Below are positions 9,501 to 16,868 of a stretch of DNA of 64,000 nucleotides, piece by piece. Every line of letters begins with the position of its first letter. Position 1 is the first letter of the stretch. A program made the position numbers and the translations under genes. This stretch comes from Arthrobacter sp. TPD3018 (lineage in GTDB: Bacteria; Pseudomonadota; Alphaproteobacteria; Sphingomonadales; Sphingomonadaceae): NCBI GenBank assembly GCA_003075315.1, contig QDFQ01000001.1, positions 372,001 to 436,000 of the forward strand, written 5' to 3'. The notes below the pieces were generated by a model that worked only from the letters and a program-made list of their open reading frames with translations, was not told the origin of the DNA and did not search any database.

Positions 9501-9883
9501 CCCGTGGCGGCGTCGGCGAACAGCAGCGCGACGTCCTTGGCGCGCACGTCGCGGCCGTCGATCCGATAGGCGCTGCCCGCGCCGCGTTCGATGCGGCGGA
9601 CGACCTCGCGCTCGTCACCGTCAGCGGCGTCGAGCAGGATCGACACTTCGGCAAAGGCGCGCGGCGGGCGCGTCGCGGTGCCGGCGAAGATGACGTCCTC
9701 CATCCCCGCGCCGCGCAGCGACTTGGCGCTCGATTCGCCCATCGTCCAGCGGAGCGCTTCGAGCAGGTTGGATTTGCCGCAGCCGTTGGGGCCGACGACG
9801 CCGGTCAGCCCCGGCTCGATATGGAGGTCGGCGGGGTCGACGAAGCTTTTGAACCCGGCGATGCGGAGCCGCTTGATCTGCAC
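6494..9883 (-). CDS. smc: Chromosome segregation protein SMC
   Basis: An SMC ATPase of about 1130 residues, the core of the bacterial condensin that compacts and segregates the chromosome with ScpA and ScpB. The N-terminal head has IAGFKSFVDP and Walker A GPNGCGKS (31-38). Two long alanine/arginine/glutamate-rich coiled coils flank a hinge around LLDHLAPAAGYERALAAALG. The C-terminal head has signature LSGGEQALTAVALIFALF and Walker B VLDEVDAPLDDAN. The GTG at 9883 (VQIKRLRIAG) matches the family N-terminus; an ATG 16 codons upstream gives an unusual extension, and neither has a clear ribosome binding site. ScpA and ScpB are not in the window. The opposite strand holds a long open frame that is only a shadow. 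Confidence 0.97.
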   Translation of the reverse strand: MQIKRLRIAGFKSFVDPADLHIEPGLTGVVGPNGCGKSNLLEALRWTMGESSAKSLRGAGMEDVIFAGTATRPPRAFAEVSILLDAADGDEREVVRRIERGAGSAYRIDGRDVRAKDVALLFADAATGAHSPALVSQNRISAVIAAKPAERRAMLEEAAGIAGLHVRRKDAEQKLRATEANLERLGELIADQDARAAALRRQARAAERYRELSAKIRLAEARMIFARWRDAAAAADAARAEATAADTRVAETTDAERIAAAAQAEAMTAVATARAAALAARDAANDLGHRLTTLRAQRAAAARRVSELDEARRRIADDRAREGTLAADAAQALARLADEVKALDRAILSAADEAPRLDATLAEAERHARDAEVALAQGLARQASEAAETRVADAALAAARTRADRARREVAQVAQALAALDDAAPLAAARDEAATRRQQALARAEEARTLLAQAEAEERAAIAGRDAAETARAAARADLAQIDAEIAALTRATQRTGKEKLLDHLAPAAGYERALAAALGDELDGDPAAWEGATPQPGDPAPPEGTTPLADHVTAPATLARRLAQSFVAETDDGQPLAVGQRLVTPAGHTRRWDGHVATGSGAAAAERLERLNRLKALRDTRPAAAATAEAAAAAYADIDRRIAAARTAAQSARSALTQADAATRDAERAEDRATTALDRLAGQRADLDARALRIAAESDEAEADRTAAEATRAALPDGRDSAAAVAALSQVADRCRTAVAQARGDRAALDRAVQSNRERLAAVQADTRSWRARAGEAAKRIADMDAREVALAREAADAADRPAALDAAIATAHAEHDAARREADTQAAAERDADAAARRADDAQRRAIEALSQAREARAGATARLESQELRRVEMGRLSGERFECPAPVLPERLGFAGADVGTPAAESTIHERLTADRERIGPVNLVAERELAELEATGKSNAAERDELIEAVNRLRGSIGTLNREGRQRLTAAFEAVDGHFRRLFTTLFDGGAAHLALVDSDDPLEAGLEIMAQPPGKRLQSLTLLSGGEQALTAVALIFALFLTNPAPICVLDEVDAPLDDANIERFCDLLDRMTRETQTRYLIVTHNAVTMSRMHRLFGVTMVERGVSRLVSVDLGGATSLLAAE

Positions 9884-9925
9884 GAGGGTGGGGTGGCGCG
9901 AATGTTGGGCGGTGGCAAGTTTTGG

Positions 9926-10075
9926 GTTCACGCGAAGACGCGAAGACGCAAAGATGTCGCCCTAAGCGCCGCAGGCCTCCCTCTTTTGCAACGGCGCCGC
10001 ATAGGCGACCGGCGTTTCCGAGAGCGGCTGCGCCGCCTGCGCTACCTCTTTGCGTCTTCGCGTCTTCGCGTGAAC
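9926..10075. repeat. 28-bp perfect inverted repeat element between smc and a DsbA-like gene
   Basis: Positions 9926-9953 and 10048-10075 are exact reverse complements, each built from a GCGAAGACGCGAAGACGCAAAG core with internal GAAGACGC doubling, 94 bases apart. The right arm ends five bases before the stop codon of the DsbA-like gene on the minus strand. It contains no gene. It resembles dispersed non-autonomous elements, and could also form the 3' end of the upstream minus-strand transcript. A second copy was not seen in this window. Confidence 0.8.
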
Positions 10076-10079
10076 CGAA

Positions 10080-10814
10080 TTACGCGCCGGCGGCCTTGAG
10101 CAGCGGTTCGAACTGGCTCCAGCTCGTCACGTCGCTCTTCTTGCCGTTGATGATGAGCGTCGGCGTACCGGTGACGGTGCCGTCGGCGCCCTTGTCCTGC
10201 GTCTGCTTGGTCCAGCGGTCGATCTGGCTCATGTCGCCCAGGCACTGCATCGCCTTGGCTTCGGGGATGCCGCGCTGCTTGGCGAAGTCGATCAGGCCCA
10301 TCTGCTGCGCCATCATCTTGATCGCGTCGACCGGTTTGGCGGTCTGCAACTGCTGCTGCTGTGCCGGCGTCATCGCCTGGAGCTTGTTGAGGAAGCCTTC
10401 CTGCGACTGATACATCTGTTCGAGGATCGGGAAGAAGGCGGCCTTGTCTGCACAATTGCCGAGCAGCGCCGGCGGCACGTCGGGTGCGCCGTGGACCAGG
10501 AATTCGCGATATTCGAAGCTGACCTTGCCGCTCTTCACGTAGTTCATCAGCGATTCGAAGCCGTCGCGCGCGAAGGCGCCGCAGACCGGGCACAGGCGCG
10601 AGCCATATTCGACGACCTTGATCGGCGCGTTCGGGTTGCCGACGATCGTGCCTTCCGCGGTGCGCGAGACGACGTCGGTCCAGTTCTGGCCCGACGGCGC
10701 GGCAACGGCGGCGACGGGGCTGGCGGGCGCGGCGGGGGTGCCGGTGCCCTCCTTCGAACAAGCGTTGAGCGCCAGCGGCAGGACGAGCAAAGCGGCGGTG
10801 AGGCGGGTCTTCAT
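10080..10814 (-). CDS. DsbA-family thioredoxin-fold lipoprotein
   Basis: A 244-residue exported thiol-disulfide protein. The N-terminus MKTRLTAALLVLPLALNAC is a lipoprotein signal with lipobox LNAC (Cys19), followed by an Ala/Pro linker. The thioredoxin-fold active site is CPVC (75-78) in YGSRLCPVCGAFARDGF, and the cis-proline loop is GTPTLIINGK. CPVC differs from the usual CPHC of DsbA. The start is set by GGAG nine bases upstream; a longer frame would run into the neighbouring gene. It lies 23 bases downstream of a second DsbA-like gene, with which it is probably co-transcribed. It likely acts as a periplasmic oxidoreductase tethered to a membrane. Confidence 0.88.
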   Translation of the reverse strand: MKTRLTAALLVLPLALNACSKEGTGTPAAPASPVAAVAAPSGQNWTDVVSRTAEGTIVGNPNAPIKVVEYGSRLCPVCGAFARDGFESLMNYVKSGKVSFEYREFLVHGAPDVPPALLGNCADKAAFFPILEQMYQSQEGFLNKLQAMTPAQQQQLQTAKPVDAIKMMAQQMGLIDFAKQRGIPEAKAMQCLGDMSQIDRWTKQTQDKGADGTVTGTPTLIINGKKSDVTSWSQFEPLLKAAGA

Positions 10815-10837
10815 GGCGTTACGCTCCATCACGAAAA

Positions 10838-11506
10838 TCACTTGAGTCCCTTGGCACGCAGCACGGGGGCGAGGGTGCTCCAGTCGCCCGGCGGTTGCAG
10901 CGCGCCGTCGACATAAAAGCTGGGGGTGCTGTTCACCTCGATCGGCGCGTCGCCGGTCATCGCGGTGATCCGCGCGACCTCTGCCTTGTCGGCGAAACAG
11001 GCGGTGATGCGCGCCGGTGTCAGGCCGCGTGCGCGCATCGCGGCGGTCAGGCCGCCGGCATCGGCATAGGTGCGCGCCTGGACGATCGGCGGCTTGGTGT
11101 CGATATCGGGATGCGCCGCCTGATAGTCGCCGACCTTCTTCAGCCACACCGGCTGCGTCGCGAAGATCATCGTATGCGCCGCCGCGAAACCGCGGGGCCC
11201 GGCACAGCGGGCGAGGATCGCCGCGCCGAGATCGGCGGGATCGCGGATTAGGTGGCGGTATTCGAGGCTGAGCCCGCCCGAGCGGATCATCTTGCCCTTC
11301 AGCTCCGGCTCGCTCTCCTTGGCGAAGACCGCGCAATGCGGGCAGGTGTAACTGCCATATTCGATCAGCTTCACGCGCGCGGCGGGATTGCCGAAGACAT
11401 AGGCACCCTTCGAGGTCTGGCGCGCGGGTGCGGCCGACCAGTCGGTGACGGGCGCGGTGGCGGCGACCGTAAGGAGCGCGATCGGAAGCAAACGGGAAAG
11501 CGTCAT
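10838..11506 (-). CDS. DsbA-family thiol:disulfide oxidoreductase
   Basis: A 222-residue protein with a cleavable signal peptide (MTLSRLLPIALLTVAATAPV), so periplasmic. The active site CPHC (55-58) in EYGSYTCPHCAVFAKE is the canonical DsbA motif, and the cis-proline loop is NSTPSFYVDG. The length and the helical insert between them fit the DsbA/DSBA-like thioredoxin (thioredoxin_4) group. Its start overlaps the stop of the DUF721 gene by one base (TGATG), so translation is likely coupled. A CPVC lipoprotein relative follows directly downstream, suggesting two proteins of one pathway or a duplication with divergence. Confidence 0.9.
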   Translation of the reverse strand: MTLSRLLPIALLTVAATAPVTDWSAAPARQTSKGAYVFGNPAARVKLIEYGSYTCPHCAVFAKESEPELKGKMIRSGGLSLEYRHLIRDPADLGAAILARCAGPRGFAAAHTMIFATQPVWLKKVGDYQAAHPDIDTKPPIVQARTYADAGGLTAAMRARGLTPARITACFADKAEVARITAMTGDAPIEVNSTPSFYVDGALQPPGDWSTLAPVLRAKGLK

Positions 11507-12018
11507 CAGCTGATCCTGGGCAGGGTGCGCGGCGCGTGGACGCCGGCGGCGAGGGCTTCGAGCACGGCGCGCAATTCGGGGTCGGCGATCGTCTTCAGCC
11601 CCTCGCCGATCTCGGCCGGGGCCTCGCGCGGGGCGGCGGGTGCGCTGCGCGGCATGCGCTTGGCGACTTCGCCCTGGCGGATGGTTAGTTTCGCGACGGC
11701 GGCATAGCCGAAGAAGCGGTTCACGCGCTCGACGATCTCGGGCGCGATATGCTGCATCATCGGGGCATGCGCGCCGCGCACGACGATGGTGAGCACGCCG
11801 TCCGCCTTCTGGCCAGGCGGGAAGCGCAGCGATTCGGGTGCCGATGCCGCCGCCCAGCGCTCGCCGACGATCTCGGGCCAGCGGGTGACGAGCGCGCTCT
11901 GCACGAAGCCGAATCGCTTGAACGCGGCGCCGTGGATCGCGGGCAGCAGTTCGCTGACCGCGCGGGCGCGGTTCTGGCGGGGGGCTTCGGTATCGGTGGC
12001 GCGGGCGCGCTTGCTCAT
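11506..12018 (-). CDS. DUF721 / DciA-family protein
   Basis: A 170-residue cytoplasmic protein of the DUF721 family, whose characterised members (DciA) recruit or load the replicative helicase DnaB in bacteria that lack DnaC. The conserved stretch is GAAFKRFGFVQSALVTRWPEIVGERWA and then the region LTIVVRGAHAPMMQHIAPEIVERVNRFFGY, typical of the fold. An extra alanine/proline-rich tail of about 60 residues follows. The start at MSKRARA is chosen because GGAG lies six bases upstream; an ATG four codons earlier is possible. It is divergent from mutY, with about 60 bases between the starts. Confidence 0.82.
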   Translation of the reverse strand: MSKRARATDTEAPRQNRARAVSELLPAIHGAAFKRFGFVQSALVTRWPEIVGERWAAASAPESLRFPPGQKADGVLTIVVRGAHAPMMQHIAPEIVERVNRFFGYAAVAKLTIRQGEVAKRMPRSAPAAPREAPAEIGEGLKTIADPELRAVLEALAAGVHAPRTLPRIS

Positions 12019-12077
12019 CTGCGGCTCCATGCCATAGCGGATGCGTGGACGCTACACGCTCTTATCCCGATCCCGCC

Positions 12078-13103
12078 ATGATCGCCCCCGCCCTGCTCGC
12101 CTGGTACGACGTCCACCGCCGCGCGCTGCCGTGGCGGGCGCTGCCCGGCGAGACGGCGGACCCGTATCGCGTGTGGCTGTCGGAGGTGATGCTGCAGCAG
12201 ACGACCGTGGCGGCGGTGCGACCGCGGTTCGAGGCGTGGGTCGCGCGCTGGCCAGATTTCGCGAGCCTGGCCGCGGCGGACGAGGCGGAGGTGATGGCCG
12301 CCTGGGCGGGGCTGGGGTATTATGCCCGCGCGCGCAATCTGGTCGCCGCCGCCAAGGTCGTGGTGGCGGAGCATGGCGGCGCCTTCCCGTCGGACGAGGC
12401 GACGCTGCGCACGCTGCCGGGGCTGGGCGCCTATACCGCGGCGGCGGTGGCGGCGATCGCCTTCGGGCAGCGCGCCGTAGTGGTCGATGCCAATGTCGAG
12501 CGCGTCGTCGCGCGGCTGTTCGCGATTCGCGAGGCGTTGCCGGGCGCGCGGGTGGCGATCCGTGCGGCAGCCGATCGGGTGACGCCGGACGCGCGGGCGG
12601 GCGACTTTGCGCAGGCGATGATGGATCTGGGGTCGGGCATCTGCACGCCGAAGAAACCATCGTGCCTGCTCTGTCCGTTGCAGGGCGAATGCCGGGCGTT
12701 CCGCGAGGGCGATCCCGAGCGACTGCCATTGAAGGCGGCGAAGAAGGCCAAGCCGCAGCGGCACGGCACGATCTTCTGGCTGGAGCGTGACGGCGCGGTG
12801 TGGCTGGTGCGGCGGCCGGGCAAGGGGCTGCTCGGCGGCATGCGTGCGCTGCCGACCGGGCCGTGGGAGGATGCGCCACCGGGCCTTGCCGATGCGCCAG
12901 TGGCAGCAGCGTGGGAGTTGCGCAACGCAACTGTCGCGCACGGTTTTACCCATTTCGATCTGCAACTGGCGCTTGCCGTCGCGGAAGGCGAGGGCCATCA
13001 CCCGCTTAACGGCGAATGGTGGCCGATCGACGATCTGGATCGCGCCGGCCTGCCGACGCTGTTCGCAAAAGCCGCCGCGGCGGTGCTGAGGAGGGATGGA
13101 TGA
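12078..13103 (+). CDS. mutY: A/G-specific adenine glycosylase MutY
   Basis: Base-excision repair glycosylase that removes adenine mispaired with 8-oxoguanine. In order it shows WYDVHRRALPWR, the catalytic glutamate in LSEVMLQQTTV, the helix-hairpin-helix LPGLGAYTAAAVAAIAFG with the catalytic aspartate in VVVDANVERV, and the [4Fe-4S] loop C-x6-C-x2-C-x5-C (CTPKKPSCLLCPLQGEC). A C-terminal NUDIX-like recognition domain follows (GTIFWLERDGAVWLVRRPGKG). The ATG at 12078 gives the usual N-terminus; a GTG at 12045 is an alternative. The stop overlaps the next start (ATGA), so it heads a three-gene operon. It adds to the repair functions of this region. Confidence 0.95.
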   Translation: MIAPALLAWYDVHRRALPWRALPGETADPYRVWLSEVMLQQTTVAAVRPRFEAWVARWPDFASLAAADEAEVMAAWAGLGYYARARNLVAAAKVVVAEHGGAFPSDEATLRTLPGLGAYTAAAVAAIAFGQRAVVVDANVERVVARLFAIREALPGARVAIRAAADRVTPDARAGDFAQAMMDLGSGICTPKKPSCLLCPLQGECRAFREGDPERLPLKAAKKAKPQRHGTIFWLERDGAVWLVRRPGKGLLGGMRALPTGPWEDAPPGLADAPVAAAWELRNATVAHGFTHFDLQLALAVAEGEGHHPLNGEWWPIDDLDRAGLPTLFAKAAAAVLRRDG

Positions 13104-14455
13104 GGCGCGTTCACGGGATCGTCGGTGCTGGTCTGGTCGCGCTGGTCGCGAGCGCGGGGTTTGCGGGGCAGGCACGCCAAGCCGCACCCGCGCCTGCAAT
13201 CGCGCAGCGCGGGTCGGTCGATACGCTGGGCCGCGCAGTGCTGCCGGGCACGCAGGCGCTGTTCGACGGCTATGTCCGCGATGACAAGATGCCGGGCATC
13301 GTCGGCGCCTTCGGTGTGGGCGATCGGCCGACCTGGTTCGTCTCTGCCGGGCGGATCGCCACCGACGCCAACGCACCCGCCGCGACCCCCGACAGCCTGT
13401 GGCGCGTCTATTCGATGACCAAGCCGGTGACGGCGATGGCGGCGATCATCCTGATCGAAGAGGGCAAGATCGGCCTCGACGACCCGCTGTCGAAATATAT
13501 CCCTGCGTTCAAGCAGATGCGCGTCTTCACCAACCCGGACGTGACGCTCGATTCGGTGCCCGCGGAGCGCGAGATCACGATCCGAGAGCTGCTGACCCAT
13601 ACGTCGGGCCTGGGCTATAACATCAACGCCAAGGGCCCCCTGCTCAAGCTCCTGGAGGCGAAGGGTATCGTGCCGGCGGCGGTGAACACGCGGATCGAGG
13701 CGGCGGCGCGGCGTACCCGGCCCGCGACGCTCGCCGACTTCGCCGATCGCGTCGCGAGCATCCCGCTCATCTACCAGCCGGGTACGCGCTGGCATTATTC
13801 GATCGGCCTCGACGTGATGGGCCGCGTGATCGAGGTGGCATCGGGCATGCCGTTCGATCGCTTCGTCCAGCAGCGCTTGTTCGACCCGCTGAAGATGACG
13901 TCGAGCTTCTGGACCGTGCCGGCCGGCGATGCGTCGCGCCTGGCGACCAATTATGCGATCGTCGGCGATCAATTGTCGCCGCTCGATCCCGGTGCGACCT
14001 CGGTATGGCTGAAGCCGCCGAGCTTTCCCTATGGTGGCGCCGGCCTGGTCATGTCGGCGCGCGACTATGACCGGTTCCTGCACATGCTGGCCGATGAGGG
14101 CACGCTGGATGGCGTGCGGGTCATGAAGCCAGAGACGGTGCGGCTCGCCATGTCGAACCTGCTACCGGCGGGCGTCACCTTCGGCGGGGTGGAGGGCAAT
14201 ACCGGCGGCACGCAGGCCGCGACGCCGATGGGCTTCGGCGCGGGCGGTTCGGTGTATCTTGCCGACGGGCCGGGGGGCATGCCCTCCAAGGGAACCTATG
14301 GCTGGGGTGGTGCGGCCGGCACGGTCGCGTTCGTCGATCCGGTGAAGAAGGTGCGGGGCACGATCATGGTCAATTACTTCCCCGCCGATCGCTGGCCGGT
14401 GCGGCAGGAGACGGTGCGTGCGCTGGCCGCCGATCTGTCGCGGTTCAAGCGGTGA
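13100..14455 (+). CDS. Serine hydrolase of the beta-lactamase/esterase (PF00144) family
   Basis: A 451-residue exported protein with an N-terminal signal peptide (VGAGLVALVASAGFAGQA). The nucleophile motif SMTK is at residues 105-108, WHYSIG supplies the second tyrosine motif, and GWGGAAGTVAFVDP lies near the C-terminus in the place of the third motif. Such proteins include class C-like beta-lactamases, D-aminopeptidases and EstB-type esterases, and sequence alone does not separate them. Context gives no evidence for antibiotic resistance. It overlaps mutY by ATGA at its start and nudC by GTGA at its end. Confidence 0.88.
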   Translation: MRRVHGIVGAGLVALVASAGFAGQARQAAPAPAIAQRGSVDTLGRAVLPGTQALFDGYVRDDKMPGIVGAFGVGDRPTWFVSAGRIATDANAPAATPDSLWRVYSMTKPVTAMAAIILIEEGKIGLDDPLSKYIPAFKQMRVFTNPDVTLDSVPAEREITIRELLTHTSGLGYNINAKGPLLKLLEAKGIVPAAVNTRIEAAARRTRPATLADFADRVASIPLIYQPGTRWHYSIGLDVMGRVIEVASGMPFDRFVQQRLFDPLKMTSSFWTVPAGDASRLATNYAIVGDQLSPLDPGATSVWLKPPSFPYGGAGLVMSARDYDRFLHMLADEGTLDGVRVMKPETVRLAMSNLLPAGVTFGGVEGNTGGTQAATPMGFGAGGSVYLADGPGGMPSKGTYGWGGAAGTVAFVDPVKKVRGTIMVNYFPADRWPVRQETVRALAADLSRFKR

Positions 14456-15345
14456 GCGTCGCGCCTGGGTTTACGGCCATCGGGTTCACCGGCGGCACGC
14501 TCGATCGCGCCGATGCGCTGCGCCACGATCCGGCGGCGCTGGCGGCGAAGCTCGACTGGCGGGCGCGGTTGCTGCGGCTCGACGGGTTGATGCCCGCGGC
14601 GGGGGACGACGGGCGACTGGTGTGGGACAGCCTCGCCGCACTGCCAGAGGACGCGGAGGTCATCCTGCTGGGGCTGGACGAGGCCGGCCGCGCGCATGTC
14701 GCGGCGCTGCTGCCGCAGAGTGGCGAAGGCACGGTGCCCGCGATGCGCAGCCCGGCGCTGATGGGGCTGCTCGCCAGCCTTCAGCCGGGCGAGGCGGCGA
14801 CCTATGCCGCGGCGCGCAGCCTGATCGACTGGCACAGCCGCCATCGCTTCTGCGCGCGCTGCGGCGGCACGACGCACCTGTTCCGCGGCGGCTGGGGGCG
14901 GCAGTGCGACGTCTGCGCGACCGAGCATTTCCCGCGCGTCGACCCCGTCGTCATCATGATCGCCGAACATGACGGCCGCGCGCTGCTGGGCCGCGGCAAG
15001 GGCTGGCCGGAGGGGCGCTATTCGGCGCTGGCGGGCTTCGTCGAGCCGGCAGAGTCGGTGGAGGAAGCGGTGGCGCGCGAGATCGTCGAGGAAGCGGGCG
15101 TGCGCGTCGCCGACGTGCGCTATGTCGCCAGCCAACCCTGGCCGTTTCCGTCGTCGCTGATGATCGCCTGCATCGGCCGGGCGGAGGGCGATACGATCAC
15201 GCTCGATACCAACGAGCTGGAGGATGCGATCTGGGTCGACCGCGCGACGGTGCGCGCGGTGCTGGCGGGCGAACCCGGGCCGTTCCTGCCACCACCGCCC
15301 TATGCGATCGCGCATACGCTGCTGACGGTGTGGGCTGAGCAATGA
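14452..15345 (+). CDS. nudC: NAD(+) diphosphatase NudC
   Basis: A 297-residue Nudix hydrolase that splits NAD(H) to NMN(H) and AMP and, in characterised members, removes NAD caps from RNA. The zinc ribbon is seen as FCARCGG and CDVCATEHFPR, followed by DPVVIMI. The Nudix box reads GFVEPAESVEEAVAREIVEEAG. The NudC-specific SQPWPFPSSLM follows it. The start is GTG overlapping the previous stop (GTGA), supporting translational coupling with the serine hydrolase and mutY. The operon ends here; the next gene is convergent. Confidence 0.95.
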   Translation: MSVAPGFTAIGFTGGTLDRADALRHDPAALAAKLDWRARLLRLDGLMPAAGDDGRLVWDSLAALPEDAEVILLGLDEAGRAHVAALLPQSGEGTVPAMRSPALMGLLASLQPGEAATYAAARSLIDWHSRHRFCARCGGTTHLFRGGWGRQCDVCATEHFPRVDPVVIMIAEHDGRALLGRGKGWPEGRYSALAGFVEPAESVEEAVAREIVEEAGVRVADVRYVASQPWPFPSSLMIACIGRAEGDTITLDTNELEDAIWVDRATVRAVLAGEPGPFLPPPPYAIAHTLLTVWAEQ

Positions 15346-15377
15346 GTTCCTCCCCAGGCGGGGAGGAATTTTCAGGG

Positions 15378-16757
15378 TCAGCGCATGGCGGCGATGAGGT
15401 CGTCGAGGGGTGCGATGGCGAAGCTCGTCATGTCGTCGGCGAGGGCATAGGGGAGCAGCAGCGTGCGGCCGCGGACCATCGCGCCGCAGGAATAGACGAC
15501 GTTCGGAACATAGCCGTCCCAGGTTTCGCCATCGGGTGCGATCAGCGGTTCGGGCAGGCGGCCGAGCACCTTCGTCGGATCGTCGCGGTCGAGCAAAGCG
15601 GCGCCGATGCAATAGCTTCTGACCATGCCGACACCGTGGGTAAGGACCAGCCACCCTTCGTCGATTTCGATGGGCGAGCCGCAATTGCCGATCTGCACGA
15701 ATTCCCAGGGGTATTCGGGCTCCATGATCCGGACCGGATGATCCCAGGCGAGCGGGGTGTCGCTGGTGGCGTACCACAGGTTTTCGTTGTCGTGGCGGAA
15801 CAGCGCGGCGAACTTGCTTCCGATCTTGCGCGGGAACAGCGCCATCCCCTTGCCGCTCGCCACAGGCCCTTCGACCGGGTGCATGTGGAACAGACGGAAA
15901 TCGTCGGTCTGGAGCAGTTCCTGCCGCGCGCTTTCGGCGCAGACGGCGGTGTAGCTGCCCATATAGGTGGTGCGGCCGTCGTCCTCGCGAAACTGGACGA
16001 GGCGCAGGTCCTCGATCCCGCGGCTCTGGCTAGGGACGACGGGGAACAGCACGGTTTCGGATGGCTCGCGCGCATCGCGGCAGTTGAGCTGAACCAGGGC
16101 CTTGGCGCCGATCTGGCGGACGAGTTCGGGGTCGGGCTCCTCGACCACCGGCGGCACGCCCTGCGGTCCGGGCGGATGCAGCACGAGGTCGTCGTCGTCC
16201 GGCCCCCAGGTGCCGGTGCGGAAGGTGACGGAGGACAAATGCCCCTCGCCGATCCCGCGCAGCGACAGGACGAAGCGGATCGCGCCATCCGCGCAGTCGC
16301 TCTGGTCGGGATGGGGGACGATGCTGGGGTTGAACAGCGCTGCGGCTTCGAACGAATATTCGGCGCTGCAATAGCCGCCGATCAGCATACGGCGCGATTC
16401 CGACAGATCGGGCGGCAGATCCAGTTGCGCCGCGACCTCGTCGAACCGGCGAAGCAGCAGCGCAGGCACTTCGCGATGGCGGGCGCCCAGGCCCTCGACG
16501 ATCACCTCGACCAGTTCGGCGGTGCGCGCATCGTCGAGCGCAAGCAGGCGGTCGACGATACGGTCGCCGCGCGGCGCACCCTCGACCGCGAACGGGGCGG
16601 GGTCTTCGGGCAAAAAGGGGCGGATTACGGTACGCTTGGGATCGGGAAGCAGCGTCGGCTTCAGATGGCGGACGAACGTTGCGGCCAAGGCACCCTCCAG
16701 AGGTTGTCGCGATAGACGCGCGAACCGGTGCGGCGGGTCCGTCGCCGATCGTTCCAT
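15378..16757 (-). CDS. Glycoside hydrolase family 130-type protein
   Basis: A protein of about 459 residues resembling GH130 beta-mannoside phosphorylases/hydrolases, a five-bladed beta-propeller family. Recognisable pieces are ALFNPSIVPHPDQ, the GIEDLRLVQF segment (like the IEDPR motif), GSYTAVCAE, CGSPIEIDEGWLVLTHGVG and the C-terminal CGAMVRGRTLLLPYALADD. An N-terminal section of 100 or so residues precedes the propeller. No signal peptide is evident, suggesting cytoplasmic action on imported oligosaccharides. The start at 16757 is uncertain: no strong ribosome binding site is seen and a start about 25 residues in is possible. It is divergent from a KdgK-like sugar kinase, consistent with sugar catabolism. 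Confidence 0.82.
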   Translation of the reverse strand: MERSATDPPHRFARLSRQPLEGALAATFVRHLKPTLLPDPKRTVIRPFLPEDPAPFAVEGAPRGDRIVDRLLALDDARTAELVEVIVEGLGARHREVPALLLRRFDEVAAQLDLPPDLSESRRMLIGGYCSAEYSFEAAALFNPSIVPHPDQSDCADGAIRFVLSLRGIGEGHLSSVTFRTGTWGPDDDDLVLHPPGPQGVPPVVEEPDPELVRQIGAKALVQLNCRDAREPSETVLFPVVPSQSRGIEDLRLVQFREDDGRTTYMGSYTAVCAESARQELLQTDDFRLFHMHPVEGPVASGKGMALFPRKIGSKFAALFRHDNENLWYATSDTPLAWDHPVRIMEPEYPWEFVQIGNCGSPIEIDEGWLVLTHGVGMVRSYCIGAALLDRDDPTKVLGRLPEPLIAPDGETWDGYVPNVVYSCGAMVRGRTLLLPYALADDMTSFAIAPLDDLIAAMR

Positions 16758-16868
16758 CGTGTCAGGAAGTATTGCCGATCTTGCCGTTCCCATATCGTGG
16801 GTATGCTTTTCATCTATTCGAATGGGTGGCGACGTGGCAGGCGGGAAGCGGAGACAAAGAGGGGAAGC
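16758..16868. promoter_or_regulatory. Shared promoter region between the GH130 and sugar kinase genes
   Basis: A 111-base divergent intergenic segment that must carry both promoters. It contains the short dyad CCCATATCGTGGG at 16790-16802, a possible operator, and TTGCCG elements near 16773 and 16783. AGAGGGGAAGC precedes the kinase ATG as a ribosome binding site. The exact promoter positions are not defined by eye. Confidence 0.35.

Noticed and set aside
6815..10099. Long open frame opposite smc encoding a glycine-rich product
   Set aside because: It mirrors the smc codons in a GC-rich genome, has no family resemblance, and smc is unambiguous.
12015..13376. Open frame on the minus strand across mutY
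   Set aside because: Shadow of mutY with arginine/histidine-rich composition and no recognisable domain.
13100..14455. Antibiotic-resistance beta-lactamase
   Set aside because: PF00144 motifs also fit peptidases and esterases; nothing in the context supports resistance.
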